DNA of 64,000 nucleotides from Amycolatopsis sp. A133 (GTDB taxonomy: Bacteria; Actinomycetota; Actinomycetes; Mycobacteriales; Pseudonocardiaceae), in assembly GCF_031082405.1 (NCBI RefSeq), contig NZ_JAVHJU010000043.1:124001-188000 (forward strand), given 5' to 3'. Positions within the stretch are counted from its first letter, which is position 1. Every line of letters starts with the position of its first letter. The notes below the pieces were generated by a model. It was not told where the DNA came from. It did not search any database and saw only the letters and a program-made list of their open reading frames with translations. Below, one piece after another: positions 10,800 to 20,258 of the stretch. Position numbers and translations under genes: made by a program.

Positions 10800-12606
10800 C
10801 CTTACCCCCGTTGGTCTCCGGACGCTGGCGCTCCCGCGCGCGCAGCCGGGCGCTGCGGGCCGTGCCGTCCGCCAGCTGCACCCGGCGGCTCGACGCCCGG
10901 CCCCGGCCCGGGTCCGCGACGACCGCGGTCCCGGCGAGGCGCCGCGCCAGGCCGGCCACCGTCGGGTAGCGGAACATTTCCGGCACCTGCAGCGGCCGGT
11001 CCGGGCTCTCGCCGGCGAGCAGCTCGTGCACCTTCATCAGCAGCAGGGAATTGCCGCCGAGGTCGAAGAAGTTGTCGTCGGGCCCGATACCGCGGCGGCC
11101 GAGCACCTGCTGCCAGACGGCGGTCACCCGGCCGACGTGGGCGCTGGGTGCCGCCCCGGCGGGCACTCGCGCCGGCGCGCTGCGCCGGGGGCCGCCGGGC
11201 TCGACTTCCGTCGCCACCGGCAGATCCGCGATACCGCGGCCGGGGTCGGCGAGCGCGGCCCGCAGCAGCGCCACGTAGTTCCCGGTCACCTCCCGGGCCG
11301 CGCTTTCGGAGAACACGGCCCGGCGGTACTTGAGCAGCCCGACGAGCCGGTCGCCGTCGTGGACGACCTCCAGCACGAGTTCGAGCTGGTCGTCCTGCTG
11401 GTCCAGCCGGAACGGCACCGCGGTGAGCCCCGCCCAGGCGACCGGGGCCGCGTCCTCGTCGGCGACGTACAGGGCCGCCAGCGCCGGGTACCGGCTCGGC
11501 TTCTGGTAGCTGAACATCGCCTGGAAAATCGGGTTGCGGTCGTCCACCCGGCGTGGCGCCAGCTCGCTCACGAGCAGCTCGAACGGGTAGTCCTGGTGCT
11601 CCAGTGCCTCGACGACGGCGGTGCGGGTCCGGCCGAGCTGCTCCCGGTACGACGCCGCGTCACCCAAGTCGGCCCGCAGCACCACCGGGTTGACGAAGTT
11701 GCCGACGCACCCGGCCAGCCCCGGATCGGTCCGGCCGGCGAAGGGCGAGCCGACCAGCACGTCCCGCCGGCCGGTGTAGCGGCTGACGAGGACCTGGAAA
11801 ACCGTCAGCAGCACCGCGTACGGCGTGGCGCCTTCGGCCTTGGCCAGCGCGAACACACCGTCGGCGAGCTCGGCGGGGATCGGGAACACGACCGAGCCGC
11901 CCTCGGCGGCCTCGGGATCGACGTCGGACCGGGGCCACCCGACCGGTTCGAGCCGGCCGGAAAGCCGTTCGTGCCAATAGGACCGCGCCCGGGCGCCCTT
12001 CTCACCGTCGATCAGCGCACGCTGGTGGGTGACGAAGTCGGTGTACCGGGCCTCGTGAGCGGGCAGCTGCGCGGGGCGCCGCTGCACTTCGGCGAGGTAG
12101 AGCTGCTCGAGTTCGGCCAGGACGATGCCGAGCGACCAGAAGTCGCAGATCACGTGGTGCAGGGTCAGCAGGACGAGAGCCTCCCCCGGCGCCACCGCGA
12201 ACACCCGCACGCGGAACAGCGGGCCGGCCGCGAGGTCGAACGGCTCGCGGTAGGCGCCGCGCACAGCGTCCCGGAGCTCCTGCTCGCTCCACCCGCGCGC
12301 AGCCCGCTCGGCGAAGTCCGGTTCGAGCCAGCCGTGCACCGTCTGGCTGTCGACGCCGCTGAACGTGGTGCGCAGGGCCGGGTGCCGCCCGGCGAGCGAC
12401 CGGACCGCCGCGTGGAACGCGGTGCCGTCGAACCCGCCGGTGAACCGCGCGGTGAACCCGACGTGGTAGGACGCGCTGTCCGGGTTCATCCGGTGCAGCA
12501 GCAGCAACGGGCGCTGGGCGTGGGAAAGCGGGTGGGCGGTCCGCGCCTGGGCGGCGCGGGCCCGCAGTGCCGCCTCGAGTTTCTTGCGGACGTCGTAGTC
12601 GGTCAT
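10792..12606 (-). CDS. NRPS module without an A domain (C-PCP)
   Basis: 604 residues. C domain at about 20-440 with a canonical HHVICDF active site, then a PCP (DNFFDLGGNSL, Ser near 520) and a basic Arg-rich tail of about 50 residues. There is no adenylation domain, so the carrier must be charged in trans or the protein acts as a relay between the reducing PKS encoded upstream and the PKS-aminotransferase encoded downstream. I chose ATG at 12606 because it overlaps the PKS stop codon in an ATGA; the open frame continues further upstream but that part is out of register with the PKS gene it lies within. In the cluster it sits exactly between two PKS proteins, an odd place for a C-PCP. Candidate loading partners in view are the A domain of the C-A-PCP protein and the acyl ligase. 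Confidence 0.9.
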   Translation of the reverse strand: MTDYDVRKKLEAALRARAAQARTAHPLSHAQRPLLLLHRMNPDSASYHVGFTARFTGGFDGTAFHAAVRSLAGRHPALRTTFSGVDSQTVHGWLEPDFAERAARGWSEQELRDAVRGAYREPFDLAAGPLFRVRVFAVAPGEALVLLTLHHVICDFWSLGIVLAELEQLYLAEVQRRPAQLPAHEARYTDFVTHQRALIDGEKGARARSYWHERLSGRLEPVGWPRSDVDPEAAEGGSVVFPIPAELADGVFALAKAEGATPYAVLLTVFQVLVSRYTGRRDVLVGSPFAGRTDPGLAGCVGNFVNPVVLRADLGDAASYREQLGRTRTAVVEALEHQDYPFELLVSELAPRRVDDRNPIFQAMFSYQKPSRYPALAALYVADEDAAPVAWAGLTAVPFRLDQQDDQLELVLEVVHDGDRLVGLLKYRRAVFSESAAREVTGNYVALLRAALADPGRGIADLPVATEVEPGGPRRSAPARVPAGAAPSAHVGRVTAVWQQVLGRRGIGPDDNFFDLGGNSLLLMKVHELLAGESPDRPLQVPEMFRYPTVAGLARRLAGTAVVADPGRGRASSRRVQLADGTARSARLRARERQRPETNGGKDV

Positions 12607-15600
12607 GCGGTTCCGTCCTGCTCGGCCAGCCAGGGCAGGAGCGCCTCGAGCTGGTCCTCGGTCAGCGAGTCGAGGTCGGCCAGGAGCCGTTCCGCCTCCT
12701 CCGCGGAGAAAGGCCCGGCCGGGGACGGCGGCGCAGCGGAGCCGGCCGGGACGGCCGGGGCGGCCGGCGCGTCGAGCACCAGGCGGTCCGCCAGCTCGTC
12801 GACGAGCAGCCGCAGCGCCTTGCCTTCGAGGAGGCCGGTGAGCGGCAGGTCGATGTCCAGGTCGCGGAAGATCTGGCCGCGGACCTCGACGGCCACCAGC
12901 GAATCGAGCCCGGCTTCCGCCAGCGGGAGCTCCTCGTCGACCGTCGTCTCGGCGATGCCGAGGCGGGTGGCCAGCATGCCGCGCAGGTACCCGAGCACCA
13001 GTTCGCGGCGGCGGTCCGGGGTGGCCGCCGGCCAGTCCCGCCGCAGCCGCCGGACCGGCTCCACCGCGTCGGGGGCGGGTGTCCCCGCCTCCGCGGCGAC
13101 GGCTCGCCCGCCGGGGAACCGGGCCAGGTAGCGGGACCAGTCCACGGAGAAGACGCCGTAGTGGGCACCGGGCGCCGTCAGCAGCCGGTCCAGGGCGGCG
13201 AAGGCCGGCTCGGCCGTCAGCGGGGTGAACCCGCCGTCGGACAGCCGGGCCTGCAGGCGCTCGCTCAGCCGCGCCACCATGCCCGCCTCCCACGGCCCCC
13301 AGCCGACGCTGAGGGCGGGCAGGCCCAGGCCCCGCCGGTAGTGCGCGAGCCCGTCGAGGAAGGCGTTGGCCGCCGCGTAGTGGGCCTGCCCGGGCGCGCC
13401 GAGCAGCGCGGCCGTGGACGAAAAGAGGATGAAGTGCTCGAGGTCGAGGCCCAGGGTGGCCCGGTGCAGGTGCCAGCCGCCGGTCACCTTGGGCGCGAGC
13501 ACCGCCTCGAACCGGTCCCAGCTCAGCTGCGGCAGCACGGCGTCGTCGAGCACGCCGGCGGCGTGGACGACGCCGGTGAAGCCGCCCCACTCCCGTTGCG
13601 CGCGCTCAACCAGCCGCCCGACCGCGGCTTCGTCGGTGACGTCGAGATCGGCGAGCGTGATCTGCAGGCCGGGCACGTCCTCGACCCGCGCTTCGGTGGC
13701 CCGGCGCGAGGCGAGCACGACGTGCCGCACCCCCTGCCGGGCCAGCCAGGCCGCGGTGCGCAGGCCGAGCGCCCCGGTCCCGCCGGTGATCAGGTAGCAC
13801 CCGCTCAGGCGGCTCCCGGCCGTCGGCGGCACAGCCGCCGGCACGGAGACGCGGCGGAGCGTGGGCCGGTAGGCGCGGCCGTCGCGGATCGCGGCCTCCG
13901 GCCCCGGCACGTCCGGCAGCATCCGCAGCGCGCCGGCGAGATCGCGGGGGTCCAGGTCGAGCAGGCGCACGCCCAGCTGCGGGGCTTCCAGCGCGACCGT
14001 GCGGCCCAGGCCCCACAGCATCGAGCCGTACGGGTCGGCGGCGGCCCCGGCCACGGCCACCGCCCCACGGGTCAGCAGCACCACGGAGGCCGGCGGCCGG
14101 CCCGCCTTCGCGGCGGCCTGCACGAGCGCGGGCACGCTGCCGCAGGCGGTGCGCGTGTCCTGGTCCAAGCCGAGGCAGTGCAGGACGTGCGCCGGTCCGG
14201 TTTCGCGGAGCAGCCGTGCGAGGTGGTCGGCGTCGGCCGGGTCGAAGGTGGTGCTGACCTCGGCGACCACGCACCGGCCGCCCCGCGCCTCCAGCGCCGC
14301 GACCGCGTGCCGCCAGTGGCCCTGGCGGTCGGCGAGCACGAGCCAGGTCCCGGCCGGGGCCGGCGCGCCCGCCGTCTCGACCGGCTCCCAGTCCTCGGCG
14401 TGGATCGGCGCCTCGGCGGCCGGCGGCGTGCGGAAGGACACCGCCCGCAGTTCGAGGCCGAAGAGCTCGAGCAGGGGGTTGCCGTCGTGGTCGAGCAGCG
14501 AGACGTCGGCGACGGCCCGGGTGGCTTCGGCCACCCGGTGGCGGACGCGCGCGACCCCCGATTCCGCCGTCGACGGGTGGAACACCGCGCGTTCGATCCG
14601 GAACGGCAGCAGCACGCCGTCCTCGGGCACCTGCCGGGCGATCCGCGCCGCGATGGCCAGCTGGACGCCGGAGTCGAGCAGCGCCATCGTCCGCTCGCGC
14701 GGCGACGCGGCCGTGAAGGTGAGGTCACCGGTGCTGTCGTCGCCGTCCAGGCGCAGCTGGTCGATCCACCGGAACGCGGGTCCGAACCGGAACCCGGCCG
14801 CCTCGAACCGCGGGTAGAGCTCCGGGACCGGCCGTCCGGTGCGGTGGGCCGCCGGGTCCACCGGCTGCGGGGCGACGCCTGCCCGCTGGATCCGGCCCTC
14901 CGCGTGTACCTGCCACGCGTCCTCGGCCAGCGGATCGTCCACCCGGGACAGTCCGAGCGACTGGGCGACGAACCGGCCGTCCGCGGCCGGCGTGAGCACG
15001 AGCTGCACGCGGCGCGGTTCGTCCGCGGCTTCCAGCGCGCGCGGGAACACCAGGTCCTCGACGACCACTCCGGCCTCGCCGGCGACCGCCTCCACCAGGC
15101 AGGCCGTGTGGTAGGCCCCGGGCACGACGAGCCGCCCGGCGATCTCGTGGTCGGCGAGCACGCGCGGGGCGTGCGCGGCGACGGTGGTCTCGTACCGCCG
15201 CTGCGGGGACTGCGGCAGGGCGAGCCGGGTCAGCGCCGGCGGCCGGTCGCCGGCCGGCCGCGCGGCTTCGGCACCGGACGGCGCCGGCGCGAGCCAGTGC
15301 CGGGTCCGCGCGAAGGGGTAGAGCGGGGCGGCCACCTTGACCGCTCGCAGCGGCCCGTAGTACCCCGCCCAGTCGACCGGGATCCCGGCCCGCTCCAGGC
15401 GCGCGAGGTGCGTGAGGACGCCGGCCCGCTCCGGCTTCCGGGGTGCCAGGCCCGGCAGGAAGACTACGTCGTCGCCGGCCTGGGCGCGGCCCGACGTGGT
15501 GAGCGTCCGGCGCGAACCCACCTCGAGGAAGACCGTGCACCCGCCGGCGAGCAGCTCGCCGAGGCCGGCCGCGAACCGGACCGGCGAGGTCAGCTGGCGG

Positions 15601-17885
15601 CCCCAGTAGCCCGCGTCGAGCCCGGTCGCCCAGGTGCCGGTGAGGTTCAGCGCCATCGGCACGGACGGCGGCCGGTGGGTGATCCGGCCCGCCGCCGCGG
15701 CCACGGCCGGGACGACCGGGGCGACCAGCGACGAGTGGAAAGCGTGCGTCGTCTCCAGGGGGATCGTCCCCCACTTCCGTGACCGGAACTCGGTTTCCAG
15801 CTCGCCGAGCTCCGCGTCCGGGCCCGAGACGGTGATCCGGTCCGGCGCGTTGTACGCGGCGACCGTCACCGCCCCGCCCTTGGCCGCGACCAGGCGTTCC
15901 AGCTCGGCCACGTCGGTGCAGCCGACCGCGACCATCCGGCCGCCGCCGGGCACGGCCGCGAAGGCGCGCCCGCGTTCGCAGACCAGCTCGAGCCCGTCCT
16001 CGACGCTGAACACCCCGGCCACGCAGGCCGCGGCGTACTCGCCGAGGCTGTGCCCCAGCACGGCGTCCGGCCGCACCCCGCAGGACGCCCAGAACTCGGC
16101 CAGCGCGACCTGCAGGAGGAAGACCGCGGGCTGGAGGAGCTCGGCCCGCGCTTGAGCCGCCGCGTCGGCGAACACGTCGAGCAGCTCGGCCCCGGTGAGC
16201 CGGCGGAAGTGCTCCGCGTGCCGGTCCAGCGCCGCGCGGAAAGCCGGGTGCTCGCGGTGGAGCTCGACGGCCATGCCGGCGTACTCGGAACTCTGGCCGG
16301 GGAAGAGGAACCCGATCCTCGGCCGGGCCTTCGCGGCTTCACCCGCGTCGGCTTGCCCGGTCCCGATGCGCAGCCACGACTCGATGCGCTCGGCCGCCGC
16401 CTCCCCGGTGTCGGCCACCACGCTGAGCCGGTGCCGCAGCGGGCGCCGCCCGACATGACTGGTGTGGGCCAGGTCCGTCAGGTCCGCGCCCGGCTCGCGC
16501 AGGCGGCTCGCCCACCGCCCGGCCAGCGTGTGCAGCGCGTCCGCGGTCTTCGCGCTGATCGTGACGAGGTCGTGGCCCGGACGCCGGTCCGCCGTCGCCC
16601 GGTCCGGGGCCTGTTCCAGCACGGCGAACGCGTTGGTGCCGCCGATCCCCAGTGAGTTGACCGCCGCCCGGCGCGGGGACCCGGGCATCGGCAGCGGCTC
16701 GGCGTTGACGAACAGGCCCGAGCCGGCCAGCTTCAGCCGGGGGCTCGGGGCCGTGAAGTACGGGCTCGGCGGGACAAGGCCCTCGTGCAGGGCCAGCGCG
16801 GCCTTGATCAGGCCGGCGATGCCCGACGCCGCCTCCATGTGCCCGATCAGCGCCTTCACCGAGCCGATGGCGGTCGGGGCGTCCGGGCCGAAGACCTTCT
16901 TCAGCGCGCCGATTTCGGTGGGATCACCGAGCGGCACGCCGGTGCCGTGCGCCTCGACGTAGCCGATCGTGGCGGGGTCGACGCCGGAGACGGCCAGCGC
17001 CTGCCGCATCGCGCCGAGCTGACCGGGCAGGCTGGCGGCGCCGTAGCTGGCTTTGCCGCCGCCGTCGTTGTTGATCGCGGTGCCGAGGATGGTGGCGTAG
17101 ACGATGTCGCCGTCGCGCACCGCGGCGGCGAGCGGCTTGAGGACGACGGCCCCCACGCCGCTGCCGAAGATCGTCCCGCGCGATTCGACGTCGAACGGGC
17201 GGCAGCGGCCGTCCGGCGACAGGATGCCGCCCCGGCGGTGCCAGTACCCGGCGGCCCGGGGCAGCCGGATGTTCACGCCACCGGCCAGCGCCGCTTCGCA
17301 TTCGCCGCGCACCAGGCTCTGGCAGGCGAGGTGCACCGCGACCAGCGACGTGGAACACGCCGTCTGCACGGTCAGGCTCGGCCCGGTCAGGTTCAGCTTG
17401 TACGACACCCGGGTGGCGAGGAAGTCCTTGTCGGACCCGAGCTGTTCGAGCGAGGCCGTCGGGTCGGCCAACGTCCCGGCGTGGGTCAGCACCTCGGGCA
17501 GGTAGCTGGTGAGCACTCCGCCGCTGCCGGCGAAGACCCCGACCGGGGACGCGTCGCCGGCGGCCGGACGCAGGCCCGCGTGCTCCAGGGCGTGCCAGCA
17601 CGTTTCCAGGAAGACGCGCTGCTGGGGGTCCATGACGGCGGCTTCGCGGCCCGAGATGTCGAAGAAGGCCGCGTCGAAGAGGTCGACGTCGTCGATCGAG
17701 GCGGCCGCCTTGACGTAGTCGGGGTCCTCGAGCCAGGCCGGGTCCACGCCGGCGCGGAGCAGTTCCTCGTCGCCGAGGTCGCGGATCGACTCGCGCCCGG
17801 CGAGGATCGCGTCCCAGAACTCGCCGACGTCCGCGGCTCCGGGGAACCGCGCGGCGAGGCCGACGATGGCGATCGGCTCGCTCAT
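12603..17885 (-). CDS. Type I polyketide synthase, KS-AT-DH-KR-ACP
   Basis: 1760 residues. KS has a complete triad (TACSTSL near 176, VEAHGTG, IGHM). AT has GHSLGEY near 612 and HAFHS near 714, the pattern of malonyl-CoA-specific ATs. DH has the HxxxGxxxxP helix motif (HEIAGRLVVP near 913) and an LLDSGVQ second motif. KR has GGTGALG near 1370 and an LDD motif, which places it among B-type ketoreductases. ACP has GLDSL (Ser 1662). There is no enoylreductase, so one round should leave a trans alpha,beta-double bond. This is the only AT in the window with intact catalytic residues, so it might also serve the KS-AT°-ACP protein. The start overlaps the stop of the free ACP gene (ATGA), and its own stop overlaps the next gene in the same way. 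The likely substrate is the acyl chain delivered by the ligase/ACP pair encoded just upstream. Confidence 0.95.
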   Translation of the reverse strand: MSEPIAIVGLAARFPGAADVGEFWDAILAGRESIRDLGDEELLRAGVDPAWLEDPDYVKAAASIDDVDLFDAAFFDISGREAAVMDPQQRVFLETCWHALEHAGLRPAAGDASPVGVFAGSGGVLTSYLPEVLTHAGTLADPTASLEQLGSDKDFLATRVSYKLNLTGPSLTVQTACSTSLVAVHLACQSLVRGECEAALAGGVNIRLPRAAGYWHRRGGILSPDGRCRPFDVESRGTIFGSGVGAVVLKPLAAAVRDGDIVYATILGTAINNDGGGKASYGAASLPGQLGAMRQALAVSGVDPATIGYVEAHGTGVPLGDPTEIGALKKVFGPDAPTAIGSVKALIGHMEAASGIAGLIKAALALHEGLVPPSPYFTAPSPRLKLAGSGLFVNAEPLPMPGSPRRAAVNSLGIGGTNAFAVLEQAPDRATADRRPGHDLVTISAKTADALHTLAGRWASRLREPGADLTDLAHTSHVGRRPLRHRLSVVADTGEAAAERIESWLRIGTGQADAGEAAKARPRIGFLFPGQSSEYAGMAVELHREHPAFRAALDRHAEHFRRLTGAELLDVFADAAAQARAELLQPAVFLLQVALAEFWASCGVRPDAVLGHSLGEYAAACVAGVFSVEDGLELVCERGRAFAAVPGGGRMVAVGCTDVAELERLVAAKGGAVTVAAYNAPDRITVSGPDAELGELETEFRSRKWGTIPLETTHAFHSSLVAPVVPAVAAAAGRITHRPPSVPMALNLTGTWATGLDAGYWGRQLTSPVRFAAGLGELLAGGCTVFLEVGSRRTLTTSGRAQAGDDVVFLPGLAPRKPERAGVLTHLARLERAGIPVDWAGYYGPLRAVKVAAPLYPFARTRHWLAPAPSGAEAARPAGDRPPALTRLALPQSPQRRYETTVAAHAPRVLADHEIAGRLVVPGAYHTACLVEAVAGEAGVVVEDLVFPRALEAADEPRRVQLVLTPAADGRFVAQSLGLSRVDDPLAEDAWQVHAEGRIQRAGVAPQPVDPAAHRTGRPVPELYPRFEAAGFRFGPAFRWIDQLRLDGDDSTGDLTFTAASPRERTMALLDSGVQLAIAARIARQVPEDGVLLPFRIERAVFHPSTAESGVARVRHRVAEATRAVADVSLLDHDGNPLLELFGLELRAVSFRTPPAAEAPIHAEDWEPVETAGAPAPAGTWLVLADRQGHWRHAVAALEARGGRCVVAEVSTTFDPADADHLARLLRETGPAHVLHCLGLDQDTRTACGSVPALVQAAAKAGRPPASVVLLTRGAVAVAGAAADPYGSMLWGLGRTVALEAPQLGVRLLDLDPRDLAGALRMLPDVPGPEAAIRDGRAYRPTLRRVSVPAAVPPTAGSRLSGCYLITGGTGALGLRTAAWLARQGVRHVVLASRRATEARVEDVPGLQITLADLDVTDEAAVGRLVERAQREWGGFTGVVHAAGVLDDAVLPQLSWDRFEAVLAPKVTGGWHLHRATLGLDLEHFILFSSTAALLGAPGQAHYAAANAFLDGLAHYRRGLGLPALSVGWGPWEAGMVARLSERLQARLSDGGFTPLTAEPAFAALDRLLTAPGAHYGVFSVDWSRYLARFPGGRAVAAEAGTPAPDAVEPVRRLRRDWPAATPDRRRELVLGYLRGMLATRLGIAETTVDEELPLAEAGLDSLVAVEVRGQIFRDLDIDLPLTGLLEGKALRLLVDELADRLVLDAPAAPAVPAGSAAPPSPAGPFSAEEAERLLADLDSLTEDQLEALLPWLAEQDGTA

Positions 17886-18157
17886 GCCGGCTCGCCGGCC
17901 CCGAGCCGGGGCGGCACGACCGGGTCGTAGGCCTGCAGCAGGTCCCCGACCGTGCGGACGCCGGTGATCGGCACCTCGTCGGAGAACGGGTCGGTGTCGA
18001 GCTCCAGCTCCAGGACGGCGACGAGCCGGGCCAGGTGCAGCGACTCCAGGCCGAGCTGGTCGACGAGCAGCCGGTCTTCGTCCAGGTGCTCGACCGGCCC
18101 GGCCACCTCGGTCACGATCTCGAGCAGAGCGGCCATGACCGTCTCGCGCCTGTTCAT
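17882..18157 (-). CDS. Free-standing acyl carrier protein
   Basis: 91 residues with one carrier domain; the phosphopantetheine site is in DQLGLESL (Ser near 47). The many acidic residues are typical of ACPs. I chose ATG at 18157, which has a GGGAG site 10 nt upstream. The GTG three codons earlier touches that site. The stop codon overlaps the start of the DH-KR PKS gene by 4 bp. Between an acyl-adenylating ligase plus SDR on one side and the PKS on the other, it most likely carries the activated starter acyl group to the KS, as in ligase-ACP starter cassettes of many lipopeptide clusters. That role is inferred from position. Confidence 0.88.
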   Translation of the reverse strand: MNRRETVMAALLEIVTEVAGPVEHLDEDRLLVDQLGLESLHLARLVAVLELELDTDPFSDEVPITGVRTVGDLLQAYDPVVPPRLGAGEPA

Positions 18158-18174
18158 GCGATGCACACTCCCGT

Positions 18175-18906
18175 TCAGCAGGTGTAGCCGCCGTCGACCG
18201 TGATGGTCTGGCCGGTGATGAAGCTCGCCGCGGGCGAGGTGAGGAACCGGACGACGCCGAGCACGTCCTCGACCGAGCCGAGCCGGCCCAGCGGGGTCCG
18301 GCGCACGATCCGCCGTCGCCGGTCGTCGCCGATGCCGGCGGTCATCTCGCTCTCGAAGTAGCCGGGGGCGACGCTGACCACGCGGACGCCGGCCGGGCCG
18401 ACCTCGCGGGCGAGCCCGCGCGTCAGCCCGTCGAGCGCGGCTTTCGCGGCGCCGTACACCGCGACGCCGGTCTGGCCGCGCAACGCGTTGATCGACGACA
18501 TGTTGACCACCACGCCGGCCCGGCGGGCGAGCATGGGTTTGAGGCAGGCGCGGGCGAGCAGCACCGGCAGCGTCAAGTTGGTCCGCAGCGCGGCGTCGAT
18601 CGCCGCCGGGGACGTCATCGTCAGCAGGCCCTCGAGCCCGATCGCGGCGTTGTTCACCAGCACGTCGATGCGACGGTGGCGGCGCACGGCCGCGCGGGCG
18701 AACCCGGCCACCGCGTCCGCGTCCGTTCCGTCCACTTCGGACCAGAAAAGCGAGTCGGTCTCCTTGCCCAGCACGGCCAGTTCGGCGGACTCCCGCCGGC
18801 TGAAGGTCTCCACCCGGTACCCGCGGTCGAGGAAGTCGGTCACCAGGGCCAGCCCCAGCCCGCGGCTGCCGCCGCTGACCACCGCCACCGGACGCTCGTC
18901 GGTCAC
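18175..18906 (-). CDS. SDR-family 3-oxoacyl-ACP reductase-like protein
   Basis: 243 residues, a classical short-chain dehydrogenase. It has GGSRGLG at the N-terminal nucleotide-binding loop, NNAA, the catalytic Ser in VVNMSSI and YGAAK (Tyr and Lys present), and ends with ITVDGGY typical of FabG-like enzymes. It probably reduces a beta-keto (or other carbonyl) group on the adjacent ACP, using NADPH. The start codon overlaps the stop of the acyl-ligase gene by 4 bp, and the ACP gene starts 17 bp downstream, so ligase, SDR and ACP form a tight cassette. A role in making a 3-hydroxy or otherwise reduced starter is an inference; the substrate cannot be read from sequence. Confidence 0.88.
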   Translation of the reverse strand: MTDERPVAVVSGGSRGLGLALVTDFLDRGYRVETFSRRESAELAVLGKETDSLFWSEVDGTDADAVAGFARAAVRRHRRIDVLVNNAAIGLEGLLTMTSPAAIDAALRTNLTLPVLLARACLKPMLARRAGVVVNMSSINALRGQTGVAVYGAAKAALDGLTRGLAREVGPAGVRVVSVAPGYFESEMTAGIGDDRRRRIVRRTPLGRLGSVEDVLGVVRFLTSPAASFITGQTITVDGGYTC

Positions 18907-20258
18907 AGCGCGCCTCCCTTCCGCTTGAACCGCTCACCGTGCAACGGCCGGTCCGAGACCGTGATGACGGCCGGGACCTTGTGCGACGGCAGGTGTTCGC
19001 CGCAGAACTGCCGCAGCCGGCGGTTCAGCGCCTTCCGCTCCTCCGGCTCGGCCAGCTCGACCGTGGCCACGACGATCGCGCCGGTGACCGCGTTCGCGCG
19101 GCCGGACACGACGACGTCGGCGACGTTGCCCGCGCGCAGCAGCACGTCCTCGACCTCGGCCGGCGACACCTTTTCGCCGCCGACGTTGATCAGCGCCGAC
19201 CGCCGCCCGAGCACGCGCAGCGTCCCGTCCCCGGCCACCACGACCGCGTCCCCGGTGTTCAGCCACCCGTCGTCGTCGAACGGGCTGGGCGCGTTGAGGT
19301 ACCCGAGCATGGCGCTGGGCGACTTGATCCACAGCACGCCGTCGCGCACCTCGGTGCGGAACCCGTGCCCGCCGACGGCCATCCGCAGCGAATCCGACGA
19401 GACGGACCGCGTGGGCAGGATGCCGGTCTCGGTCAGGCCGTAGGTCTGCTTGAACCGCACGTGCGGGAACACCTCCGCCGCGTGCGCGAGGGTGACTTCG
19501 CGCATCGGCTCGGTGCCGTAGGTGATCAGCTCGAGCGAGGACAGGTCGTGCTCCCGGTGGGCACCGGACAGCAGCAGCATGTTGAGGAACGTCGGTGTGG
19601 TCGGCAGCACCTGGACGCGGTGGCGTTCGATGGCCTCGCACGCGTGCTTCGGGGTGCGCCGCGGCTCGGTGATCACCGTGCCGCCGCCGAGGAGGGTGCG
19701 GAACAGCGTGTTGACGCCGCCGATGTGGTCCAGGGCCATGAACTGCAGCGTCCGCCGGGGGCGGGCCACCGCCCCGAACCCGCCGAGCAGCCGCGGCAGC
19801 GAAAGCAGGGCCGCCTTGCTCTCCCCCGTCGAGCCCGAGGAGAACAGCAGCAGGCCGGCTTCCCCGGACTCGGCGAGCTTCGCCGTCAGCTCGGGCCGCG
19901 GCTCGTCCGGTGCCGCGACCGTCGTGGCGGTCCACTCGCCGGGACCGCCGAACTCGACGACCTCGGTCACGTGCGCCGTCGCCATCCGGCGCGCCCGCTC
20001 CCCCGCCGGCGGATCGTGGGGCGCGAAGGGAACTACGACGCAGCGGCGGACGGCGAGGGCGGTGAAGAGCGCGACGACCTCGGGTGAGGCGTTCCCGACG
20101 ACCGCGACGACCGCGCCCGCGGCCACGCCGAGCCGGTCGAGCTCGGCCAGCCAGGCGGTGGTGCGCGCGGCGAGCTCGCGGTAGGTGACCTGGCCGCCGT
20201 AGCCGGCCATCGCCTCGGCGTCGTCCTGCTCCGCCAACCGGGACAGCAGGGTGTCCAT
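18903..20258 (-). CDS. Acyl/aryl-adenylating ligase (ANL superfamily)
   Basis: 451 residues. ATP loop is SSGSTGESK, the second core is YGLTETG, then TGDAVVV, with the C-terminal lysine region near GERFKRKGG. It is shorter than classical NRPS A domains (about 500) and lacks a carrier domain, and resembles stand-alone acyl-CoA/acyl-ACP ligases. The binding region has FMALDHIGGVNTLF, seen in ligases acting on acids rather than on alpha-amino acids. The gene overlaps the upstream NRPS stop by one base (TGATG). With the SDR and ACP that follow it probably activates a carboxylic acid starter as the adenylate and loads it onto the free ACP. Charging of the C-PCP protein is an alternative. Confidence 0.88.
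   Translation of the reverse strand: MDTLLSRLAEQDDAEAMAGYGGQVTYRELAARTTAWLAELDRLGVAAGAVVAVVGNASPEVVALFTALAVRRCVVVPFAPHDPPAGERARRMATAHVTEVVEFGGPGEWTATTVAAPDEPRPELTAKLAESGEAGLLLFSSGSTGESKAALLSLPRLLGGFGAVARPRRTLQFMALDHIGGVNTLFRTLLGGGTVITEPRRTPKHACEAIERHRVQVLPTTPTFLNMLLLSGAHREHDLSSLELITYGTEPMREVTLAHAAEVFPHVRFKQTYGLTETGILPTRSVSSDSLRMAVGGHGFRTEVRDGVLWIKSPSAMLGYLNAPSPFDDDGWLNTGDAVVVAGDGTLRVLGRRSALINVGGEKVSPAEVEDVLLRAGNVADVVVSGRANAVTGAIVVATVELAEPEERKALNRRLRQFCGEHLPSHKVPAVITVSDRPLHGERFKRKGGAL

Noticed and set aside
6789-11333. 1514-codon plus-strand open frame
   Set aside because: Antisense shadow of the PKS-aminotransferase-C and C-PCP genes, with low-complexity composition and no domain.
12603-17885. 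Enoylreductase domain in the DH-KR PKS
   Set aside because: Between DH and KR I saw no ER nucleotide-binding signature, and the spacing fits the pseudo-KR half only.
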